12,734 nt of DNA. Source: Candidatus Methylomirabilota bacterium (lineage in GTDB: Bacteria; Methylomirabilota; Methylomirabilia; Methylomirabilales; 2-02-FULL-66-22). Below, piece after piece: positions 7,003 through 12,734 of the stretch (position 1 is the first letter of the stretch; each line of letters starts with the position of its first letter). The translations under genes were made by a program, and so were the position numbers. The stretch covers positions 1-12,734 of the forward strand of contig JACQXP010000364.1 in assembly GCA_016208645.1 (NCBI GenBank), in the 5' to 3' direction. The notes beneath the pieces are model-generated. The model did not search any database. It was not told the origin of the DNA and was given only the letters and a program-made list of their open reading frames with translations.

Positions 7003-8388
7003 CTAGAATCCGAACACGGCCCGGAGCCAGGGCAGTGCAAAGTAGATGACGAAGGCCACCGCGGTCCCCAGCATCATGGCGTGAAGCTCGTGCGCCTTGC
7101 CCCGGATCAGCTTGATGAAGGCGTAGGTGACGAACCCCGCCCCGATCCCGTTCGTGATGCTGTAGGTGAAGGGCATCACCACCAGGGTCATGAGGGCGGG
7201 GAACCCCTCCTCGAAGTCCCCGAAGGGGATGTCCTTCACGATGCTGCACATCAGGTACCCGACCACGATCAGGGCGGCCGCCGTCGCCTGGGGCGGGACC
7301 ACCCCCGCCACGGGGGAAAAGAACAGCGCCAGGAAGAACAGCAGCCCGGTGACGACCGAGGTGAGCCCGCTCCGGCCCCCTTCAGAGACCCCGGCGGCGC
7401 TCTCGATGTAGGTGGTGGCGGAGCTGGCGGAGGAGAACCCGCCGAAAACGGCCGCCAGGGAATCCACCAGCAGGATGCGGTTCAGCCGGGGGAGCTTGCC
7501 CTTCTCATCCAGCCACCCCGCCTCCCCCCCGATCCCGATCACCGTCCCCATGGTGTCGAAGAAATCGGCCAGCATGATGGAGAAGATGGTCAGGGCGGCG
7601 GCCATGACGCCGGCCCGCCAGAAGATCGAGAGGTCCAGGCCGCGCCCGAAGGTGGAGAAGTCCGGCCAGGCCAGGATCCTGGGCGGAACCACCGCAACGC
7701 CGGGGATGGCGAAGGCGGTGTACCCGCTGGCCGCGTTCACCACGATGGCCACCAGCGTCGTCAACAGGATCCCGATCAGGAGCGCCCCCTTGATCCGGAG
7801 CGCCATGAGGGCGACCGTCAGAAACAACCCGATCAGGGTGACCAGGACCGGAAGCGACTTCAAGTCGCCCAGGGTGACGGGCATCCCCGGCGGCCCCGGC
7901 TTGACCAGCCCGCCCGAGAAGAGCCCGATGAAGAGGATGAACAGGCCGATCCCCACACCGATGGCCCGCTTGAGCGAGATGGGGATGGCGTCCATGACCG
8001 CCTCGCGGAACCCGGTCAGGACCAGGATCGTGATGATGACGCCCTCGAGGAAGATAACCCCCATGGCCGCCGACCAGGGCAGCTTCATCCCCACGATGAG
8101 CTGGAACGCGACCACCGCGTTCAGCCCCATGCCCGAGGCCACCGCGAAGGGGTAATTCGACGCCAGGCCCATCAGCATGGTCATGACGCCCGCCACCAGG
8201 CAGGTGGCGGCCAGCGTGGGGGCAAAGCCAGGACCCAGCCCCTGCAGTTCCTTGATGCCGGAGAAATTCAGGATGGCAGGATTCACGAAGATGATGTAGG
8301 CCATGACCATGAAGGTCGTGACCCCCGCCAGGACTTCGGTCCCGACGGTCGTGCCCTTCGCCCGCAGGTCGAACCATCGCTCCAGCAT
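7003..8388 (-). CDS. NCS2-family purine permease (AzgA/PbuG type)
   Basis: A 461-aa inner-membrane transporter with about 12-14 hydrophobic helices, taking up hypoxanthine, guanine or adenine by proton symport in characterised relatives. Seen: the N-terminal block TEVLAGVTTFMVMAYIIFVN; ASGMGLNAVVAF (84-95), the conserved TM3 motif; DFFDTMGT (275-282); and the AzgA-branch signature SSATTYIESAAGVSEGGRSG (322-341). This branch differs from the UraA/xanthine NCS2 branch; the exact purine cannot be read from sequence. ATG 8388 has a perfect AAGGAGGT five bases upstream. It is 21 bases downstream of the FAD oxidoreductase gene and likely co-transcribed. It is convergent with the RES toxin gene across a 116-base gap in which I see no strong terminator. 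Confidence 0.93.
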   Translation of the reverse strand: MLERWFDLRAKGTTVGTEVLAGVTTFMVMAYIIFVNPAILNFSGIKELQGLGPGFAPTLAATCLVAGVMTMLMGLASNYPFAVASGMGLNAVVAFQLIVGMKLPWSAAMGVIFLEGVIITILVLTGFREAVMDAIPISLKRAIGVGIGLFILFIGLFSGGLVKPGPPGMPVTLGDLKSLPVLVTLIGLFLTVALMALRIKGALLIGILLTTLVAIVVNAASGYTAFAIPGVAVVPPRILAWPDFSTFGRGLDLSIFWRAGVMAAALTIFSIMLADFFDTMGTVIGIGGEAGWLDEKGKLPRLNRILLVDSLAAVFGGFSSASSATTYIESAAGVSEGGRSGLTSVVTGLLFFLALFFSPVAGVVPPQATAAALIVVGYLMCSIVKDIPFGDFEEGFPALMTLVVMPFTYSITNGIGAGFVTYAFIKLIRGKAHELHAMMLGTAVAFVIYFALPWLRAVFGF

Positions 8389-8409
8389 AGCGACCTCCTT
8401 GGATAATGG

Positions 8410-9903
8410 TCACGCGCTCTCGGAGATCAGGTCCGCCACTCGCATCGCCCCCTCCGCCACGTTGCAGATCAGGCGTCCCGGATAGGTCCACTCCCCCACG
8501 GCCAGGAGACCCGGCCACCCCAGCCGGTGCGGCAACCCCCGCTCGCCCAGCCACTCGCGGGTGTCCAGCGAATACCGCGCGGCCGCCGATGGGCGACCCC
8601 ACGCCTCTGCCAGGGCGGCGGGCGCCAGGGCCCGGTGAAAGACCATCGCGCTCGCGACGCCCGGCACGATCCGGTCCACCGCCTCCAGCAGGTCGGACGC
8701 CATGGCGTCGTCCTGGCCCCCGGGCCGGGGCGCGACGAAGCGCCCGACGGTGAGACACCGGGTCCCGGCGGGCGCCTGCCCCTCGTCCACCGCCGGAGCC
8801 GTCCGGATGAAGACCAGGTTCTCCTCCCGGGCCGGGCGCTGGGGATCGGCGACGACGAAGCAGTGCCCCGAGAGTTCCGATGGCAGCAGGGCCTCCGGCA
8901 CGGACAGGAGCATCGCCTGGGCGACCAGTGTGGGCTGCCAGGGCCCATCCACGGCGCGACGGCGCTCCCACCATCCGCGACGGGGAGGCAGCAGCGTCCC
9001 CGTAAGGACATCCGGCGGGACGTTGGCCACCAGCCAGCGGGCCCGGATCGTCTCGCCGCCTCCGGTCACCAGGCCCGCGACCCGGTGGCCCTCGACGAGC
9101 AGTCGGGCCACGGGTGTCTCCAGGCGCAACTGCCCTCCGTCCTGCTGGAATCGCCCGACCAGGGCCTCCACCAGTGCCGCCATTCCCCCGGCGACGGCCA
9201 CGACGCCCTGCCGCACCCGCTGGAGGGCCACGGCCGCCTCCAGGGTCGAGCACGCGTCCGCATCCCGGAGCAAGAGGTACCACAGGACCGCGTCCAGCAC
9301 CCGCTGGCTTCCCGGGCCGAGGCCGTGGCGGACCATGGTCGCCCGCAAGGATGTGGCCATGCTCCGCTTCAACGTCCCGCCCGCATGTGTCGGTGCCGAC
9401 GAGGCCGGCCCCATCGTGACGACCCGCCAGACCCGAAGGCGATCCCCCCAGCCCTCGGGGGGGAGCGGCGGCATCTCGCGGAGGGCCCGGTCCCGTTCCG
9501 CCGCCAGACTCTCCAGCTCCGACCACAGGGCCCGCCAGCCCGTCTCCTCGTCGGGGAACTCGCGGCGAACCTCGCGCCACCACGCCGCAGGCGTGGCCCA
9601 CAGGCTGACGCGATGAGCGGGCAGCGCCACCTGGAAGGCGGGATCACATTCCTTGATGGGAACGCTGATGCCCAGGCGTTGGCACAGGGTGGCCAGCGGC
9701 CCGCCGGGACCGAAGCCGGGCAAGAGCGTCGCCCCGATGTCGAACCGGAATCCGTCGGTGACCAGGCTCTGGCAGACCCCGCCCGCCCGGGGGGCGCGAT
9801 CCACGAGGATCACCGACCGCCCGGCCTTGGCCAGGAGGCAGGCCGTCGCCAGCCCGCCCATCCCCGCCCCCACCACGGCGACGTCGTAGCCTAGGCCGTT
9901 CAC
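8410..9903 (-). CDS. FAD-dependent oxidoreductase of the phytoene desaturase (CrtI/CrtN) family
   Basis: A 497-aa flavoprotein. The N-terminus has the FAD Rossmann motif DVAVVGAGMGG (Gly12, Gly14, Gly17) with Asp35 at the end of beta-2, followed by RAGGVCQSLVTDGFRFDIGATLLPGF, typical of CrtI-like desaturases and isomerases. A central VVAVAGGMAALVEAL matches the family's conserved GGM block. The C-terminus reads LLAVGEWTYPGRLICNVAEG (about 466-485), the second FAD contact. Family members desaturate, saturate or isomerise polyenes. No phytoene synthase or other carotenoid gene is in the window, so the substrate is unknown and a carotenoid role is not established. Start GTG 9903 has AAGGA seven bases upstream. 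The purine permease follows after 21 bases, with no obvious functional link. Confidence 0.85.
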   Translation of the reverse strand: MNGLGYDVAVVGAGMGGLATACLLAKAGRSVILVDRAPRAGGVCQSLVTDGFRFDIGATLLPGFGPGGPLATLCQRLGISVPIKECDPAFQVALPAHRVSLWATPAAWWREVRREFPDEETGWRALWSELESLAAERDRALREMPPLPPEGWGDRLRVWRVVTMGPASSAPTHAGGTLKRSMATSLRATMVRHGLGPGSQRVLDAVLWYLLLRDADACSTLEAAVALQRVRQGVVAVAGGMAALVEALVGRFQQDGGQLRLETPVARLLVEGHRVAGLVTGGGETIRARWLVANVPPDVLTGTLLPPRRGWWERRRAVDGPWQPTLVAQAMLLSVPEALLPSELSGHCFVVADPQRPAREENLVFIRTAPAVDEGQAPAGTRCLTVGRFVAPRPGGQDDAMASDLLEAVDRIVPGVASAMVFHRALAPAALAEAWGRPSAAARYSLDTREWLGERGLPHRLGWPGLLAVGEWTYPGRLICNVAEGAMRVADLISESA

Positions 9904-10014
9904 GCCCGTCCTTGCCCCAGTAGACCGCTCGCCACGCTCAGGTGCGGTGTCATCTCATCGGCCCGTCGTTCCACCTCGCAGCCCTAGAACCCCATCAATT
10001 GAAAACCGACGACT

Positions 10015-10069
10015 GACAACCGACAACCGGTCAACGCTCTTGGCTCGATTTGGCCGGTTGTCAGTTGTC
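10015..10069. repeat. Large inverted repeat (20-base arms) downstream of der
   Basis: The left arm (10015-10034) holds GACAAC twice at a seven-base period, then CGG and TCAA. The right arm (10050-10069) is its near reverse complement: 18 of 20 positions pair, and on the minus-strand RNA one mismatch becomes G-U. The loop is 15 bases. It begins about 28 bases after the der stop on the minus strand. The nearest T-run (complement of 10002-10005) is about ten bases beyond the stem, so it is an imperfect intrinsic terminator; a terminator, mRNA 3' stabiliser or dispersed repeat are all possible. The remaining gap to GTG 9903 shows no promoter I would trust. Confidence 0.8.
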
Positions 10070-10096
10070 TGTTTGACATTTTTCATTGCAGTGCGC

Positions 10097-11410
10097 TCAC
10101 TGGCGACCGCGGACCACCAGGCGGATCGGCGTCCCGCGAAATTCGTACGCCTGGCGCAGGCAGTTCTCCAGGTACCGCAGATAGGAAAAGTGCAGGCCAC
10201 GGCGCGCCGTAGCGAAACAGAGGAAGGTGGGCGGCTTGATACCCACTTGCGTCGCATACCGGATATGCACCGGGCGGCCCTGTTCGGCGGGCGGCGGGCG
10301 GCGGGTCACCGCCTCCTGGATGACGGCGTTCAGTTCCGGCGTGGGGATCCGGCGTTCGCGCTCCGCCGCCACCGCGTCAATCTGCCGGAACAGGTGCATC
10401 ACGCGATGCCCCGTCAGAGCCGAGACGAAGGCGATCGGCGCATAGGCAAGATACTTGAATTTCTCCTGCAGGGCAAGGTGGTACCCCGCCTCGGCGTCCC
10501 GCTCTCCGACCCGGCGATCCCACTTGTTCACCACCAGGATGGTGGCGCAGCCCGCCTCGAGCGCCTCGCCGGCAATCTTGGTGTCCTGCTCCGCAACCCC
10601 TTCGACCCCATCCAGAAGGATCAGGGCCACATCCGCCCGGCGCACGGCCGCCAGCGCGCGGGAGACGCTGTAGCGCTCCACCGAGCGACCGATGCGCCCC
10701 TTGGCCCGGATCCCGGCCGTGTCCACCAGGATGTAGTCCCGCCCCCGATAGCTGAACCGTGTGTCCACGGCGTCCCGGGTCGTCCCCGGCTCCGGACTGA
10801 CCAGCACCCGGTCCGCCCCCAGGATCCGATTGACGAGGGAGGACTTCCCCACGTTGGGACGGCCGATCACCGCCACCGTGATCGCGTCCGCCTCTTGCGG
10901 CGGGGATTCCGCCTCCGGAATCTTGGAGGCCACCGCATCCAGCAGTTCCCCGATCCCCTGCCCCTGCTCAGCGGAGACCGAGAACACGGGGGAGAATCCC
11001 AGGCGATGGAACTCGGCCGTCAAGGCTTCCTGGCTGACGGCATCCACCTTGTTGACGACCAGCAGGATGGGGCGCTGCGCGGCTTTCCGGAGCAACCCCG
11101 CGACCTCGGCATCGGCGGGGGTGAGTCCCTCCTTCCCATCCACCAGGAAAAGGATCGCGTCCGCCTCGGCTACCGCCTGCCTTGCCTGGGCGCGCACGAG
11201 GGCCATGATCCCGGTGGCGTGGGGCTCGTAGCCACCCGTGTCCACCAGGATGAAGCGCCGCCCGCGCCAGTCGAACTCCCCGTACAGGCGGTCGCGCGTC
11301 ACGCCGGGCGTGTCCTCCACGATGGCCCGCCGCCCGCGGAGCAGGCGGTTGAACAGCGTGGACTTGCCGACGTTCGGCCGGCCCACGATGGCGATGATGG
11401 GGACGGACAC
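10097..11410 (-). CDS. der: Ribosome-assembly GTPase Der (EngA)
   Basis: A 437-aa double GTPase essential for 50S subunit maturation. G domain 1: GRPNVGKST (10-18), TPGVTRD (34-40), DTGG (57-60), NKVD (120-123). G domain 2: GRPNVGKSS (183-191), PGTTRD, DTAGIRAKG and NKWD. The C-terminal KH-like domain (about 350-437) carries the typical PPTFLCFA and YLENCLRQAYEFRGTPIRL. The length is normal and nothing is missing. Start is GTG 11410, with AAAGGAGA eight bases upstream. It is transcribed away from ywiC, which ends 252 bases upstream; a very weak promoter candidate lies in that gap (see the gap entry). Confidence 0.97.
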   Translation of the reverse strand: MSVPIIAIVGRPNVGKSTLFNRLLRGRRAIVEDTPGVTRDRLYGEFDWRGRRFILVDTGGYEPHATGIMALVRAQARQAVAEADAILFLVDGKEGLTPADAEVAGLLRKAAQRPILLVVNKVDAVSQEALTAEFHRLGFSPVFSVSAEQGQGIGELLDAVASKIPEAESPPQEADAITVAVIGRPNVGKSSLVNRILGADRVLVSPEPGTTRDAVDTRFSYRGRDYILVDTAGIRAKGRIGRSVERYSVSRALAAVRRADVALILLDGVEGVAEQDTKIAGEALEAGCATILVVNKWDRRVGERDAEAGYHLALQEKFKYLAYAPIAFVSALTGHRVMHLFRQIDAVAAERERRIPTPELNAVIQEAVTRRPPPAEQGRPVHIRYATQVGIKPPTFLCFATARRGLHFSYLRYLENCLRQAYEFRGTPIRLVVRGRQ

Positions 11411-11662
11411 GCGCGTTCTCCTTTGCGCTGACTTGTATCACAGGATGGCCCATTCGACCAACTTTGAAACACCACACAGCACTTGAACCGCCAAGGGCGC
11501 CAGGGGTTCTCTTGTTCGGGTTCAGAGAGAGAGGTCCGAGAGCCGACAGGGATTTTTGGGGTGCCCCCGGACTTTGTTGAGAATTGGCCTACCCAGGGAC
11601 TCTTGGCGAACCTGGCGGGGGAATATTCGAGGGCAGCTATCTGAGGGAATTCGTGAAGCGGA
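11411..11662. other. 252-base gap between ywiC and der
   Basis: No gene is supported here. On the minus strand a weak promoter candidate for der is TTGGTC (11461-11456), 18 bases, TACAAG (11437-11432). Diverged units of the form CNTGGCG/CGCCANG occur at about 11489-11506 and 11602-11617 in opposite orientation, recalling the CGCCAAG-type intergenic repeats of GC-rich bacteria. A short GGGGTGCCCC palindrome at 11549-11558 has no T-run after it. Confidence 0.35.
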
Positions 11663-12514
11663 TCAGCCGGCCAACGGCGTGAAGCGGAGGGCAGCGATGA
11701 GGAGGAAGACAAAAGCAGTCGCGACGGCAACCTCGGACCAGCCCAGGCGGTGGAGGTTCAGGCGAGCCTCCCCGCGGCCGAGACCGGCAGCGGCGCGCCA
11801 GAGTGCGGGCGCAAAGGCGAGCAGGATTGGCCACGGGATGAGGCGCGCCAGGATGAGCGCGGGGACCAGCACGACCAGGAGCCCGTGGTAGAGCAGGCAC
11901 GGCCAGAGGGCCGGATTGGCTGCGCTGCCTCCCCCCCTCCGCTCGGCGACCAGCCCCTGGACACGCATCCGGACGTAGAAGACCCCGCTGGCGAAGAAGA
12001 GAAACAGGAGCAGCCATAACAGGGCGCCGACCCGCTGGACCTCCCCCACTGCCACGGCGTGCGCGGCAGCCCCGACCATAGTGAGTCCTGCCGTCCCCAC
12101 GAGTTCCCCGGTCAGCGTGCGGTCATCCCGTTCCCGGACCATGAATGCCCGGAGGAGCAGAAAGAATGCCGCCCCCATCACGAAGGGGAGGAGGAACGTC
12201 ATCCGGAAGATCACCCAGAGCGGGGACAGGGTTGCCGCGGCCGCGGCCCCGTACACAAGGAGCCAGGCGAGGGCGTGTCGCTGTCGTTCCGATTGGCCCG
12301 GGCCGATGGCCGGCCGCGCCAGGATGGCCAGGGGAGCATTGGCAAAGGCGATCGCGGTGACGCCCAACAGGAAGAGGACCACCGGAAGCGTCACCTGTCC
12401 GGCCACGCCCACGCCAGCCAGGAAGGCCCCGTAGAGGACCGCCCAGGCGCCGTGTTCCTTCGGCACGATCGGCCGACCCATGACCATGTCCTTTGTAATC
12501 AGATCGTCTGCCAT
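11663..12514 (-). CDS. YwiC-like integral membrane protein
   Basis: A 283-aa hydrophobic protein with roughly eight to nine membrane segments. Its N-terminal PKEHGAWAVLYGAFLAG (18-34) is the hallmark of the YwiC-like family (P-x-E-H-G-x-W). The family's function is unknown; in Bacillus subtilis ywiC lies beside fnr and nitrate-respiration genes, suggesting but not proving a respiratory role. ATG 12514 follows GAGGTG at seven bases; internal Met codons at residues 10 and 12 are alternatives, still ahead of the motif. A cytoplasmic RERDDR loop lies mid-protein, and a longer GEVQRVG / RRGGGSAAN loop pair later. It is divergent from the gene starting at 12717. The intergenic CRP/FNR-like box suggests redox- or nitrogen-oxide-responsive expression (inference). 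Confidence 0.8.
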   Translation of the reverse strand: MADDLITKDMVMGRPIVPKEHGAWAVLYGAFLAGVGVAGQVTLPVVLFLLGVTAIAFANAPLAILARPAIGPGQSERQRHALAWLLVYGAAAAATLSPLWVIFRMTFLLPFVMGAAFFLLLRAFMVRERDDRTLTGELVGTAGLTMVGAAAHAVAVGEVQRVGALLWLLLFLFFASGVFYVRMRVQGLVAERRGGGSAANPALWPCLLYHGLLVVLVPALILARLIPWPILLAFAPALWRAAAGLGRGEARLNLHRLGWSEVAVATAFVFLLIAALRFTPLAG

Positions 12515-12571
12515 ATGGCCTCACCTCGCATGAAATAGGCCACGCCCCAGGTGACCCCTGCCTATCCCCCT

Positions 12572-12577
12572 TTTATG
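12572..12577 (-). promoter_or_regulatory. Candidate -10 box of ywiC (extended)
   Basis: On the minus strand CATAAA (12577-12572) is preceded by TGT, an extended -10. The position 17 bases upstream has no -35-like hexamer, as expected for an activator-dependent promoter. The expected start is about 12565, roughly 50 bases before the ywiC ATG. Confidence 0.35.
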
Positions 12578-12597
12578 ACAGCCAACCCTCTCTCGGT

Positions 12598-12611
12598 ATG
12601 ACGCAGATCAT
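12598..12611. promoter_or_regulatory. CRP/FNR-family-like binding site
   Basis: ATGAC-GCAG-ATCAT is a near-perfect dyad with a four-base spacer, close to the FNR/NNR/DNR pattern TTGAT-N4-ATCAA (core TGA(C/T)-N4-ATCA kept, outer bases changed). Its centre at 12604.5 is about 30 bases upstream of the centre of the proposed ywiC -10, near the class II activator geometry (about 32). No regulator gene is in the window. Confidence 0.4.
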
Positions 12612-12663
12612 GATGAAGAGGTGGGAAGACGTGGCGGGCTTACTTCTTACCGGCCAGCGACCG

Positions 12664-12674
12664 TATATATATAT
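12664..12674 (+). promoter_or_regulatory. TA-tract, possible -10 region of the rightward gene
   Basis: Alternating TATATATATAT, the most AT-rich run of the window, lies 42 bases before the ATG at 12717. TATATG (12669-12674) with CTTACC (12646-12651) at 17 bases is one possible promoter. The -35 is poor. Confidence 0.3.
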
Positions 12675-12716
12675 GAAGGACCACGCTCCAGCGCACATTT
12701 TCGGGGAGGTGCTTCC

Positions 12717-12734
12717 ATGGGGGCATCGCGCCGC
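12717..12734 (+). CDS. Start of an unknown rightward gene (6 codons visible)
   Basis: ATG 12717 is preceded by GGGGAGGTG ending seven bases upstream, a strong ribosome site, and opens MGASRR before the window ends. The paired arginines at residues 5-6 could be the beginning of a Tat or N-terminal basic segment, but six residues cannot identify anything. It is divergent from ywiC and shares its 202-base regulatory gap. Confidence 0.5.

Noticed and set aside
6907..8406. Long Asp/His/Gly/Arg-rich plus-strand frame opposite the permease
   Set aside because: Composition is that of an antisense reading of a membrane protein gene; no start signal or domain.
8527..9894. Long plus-strand frame opposite the CrtI-like gene
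   Set aside because: Low-complexity, Gly/Arg/His-rich shadow with no motif; the minus-strand product has clear FAD motifs at both ends.

Overview
The window is about 12.7 kb of GC-rich bacterial chromosome (roughly 65% GC by eye). Genes are tightly packed, mostly on the minus strand, with good Shine-Dalgarno sites. The gene content is mainly core metabolism: TCA-cycle enzymes, the ribosome-assembly GTPase Der and a purine permease. The succinate dehydrogenase is the Bacillus/delta-proteobacterial type, with a single di-heme SdhC, which usually goes with menaquinone. A deep-branching, GC-rich, respiring lineage such as Methylomirabilota/Rokubacteria (NC10-like) would fit, but this is a low-confidence guess from protein flavour and not a demonstrated assignment.

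Positions 1-5415, minus strand, hold a TCA cluster transcribed right to left: icd (NADP isocitrate dehydrogenase), mdh (malate dehydrogenase), a small coiled-coil lipoprotein, sdhC and sdhA. SdhA runs off the left edge, and sdhB is expected just beyond. A good sigma-70-like promoter lies upstream of icd. The gaps after mdh and after the lipoprotein gene hold short-period self-complementary repeats.

Positions 5415-6886 are accessory. An 85-aa gene of unknown function and a 48-codon remnant resembling the N-terminus of an MBL-fold hydrolase lie on the minus strand. Divergent from them is a Xre-RES type II toxin-antitoxin pair, a toxin family that destroys NAD+. Its promoter contains an imperfect 24-bp palindrome spanning -35 to -10, which looks like the autoregulatory operator.

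Positions 7003-12514 are again minus strand: a YwiC-like membrane protein, der, a CrtI/phytoene-desaturase-like FAD oxidoreductase and an AzgA/PbuG-type purine permease. A strong 20-bp-arm hairpin separates der from the oxidoreductase. At the right edge a divergent gene begins on the plus strand (only six codons visible). A CRP/FNR-family-like box lies between it and ywiC, placed roughly where a class II activator site would sit for ywiC.

The most unusual items are the TA operator embedded in its promoter, the truncated MBL remnant beside the TA pair, the three-to-one alternative hairpin arrangement between mdh and the lipoprotein gene, and the recurrence of short-period inverted repeats at gene 3' ends. 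I saw no clearly new multi-gene system, CRISPR array, transposase, tRNA or rRNA.
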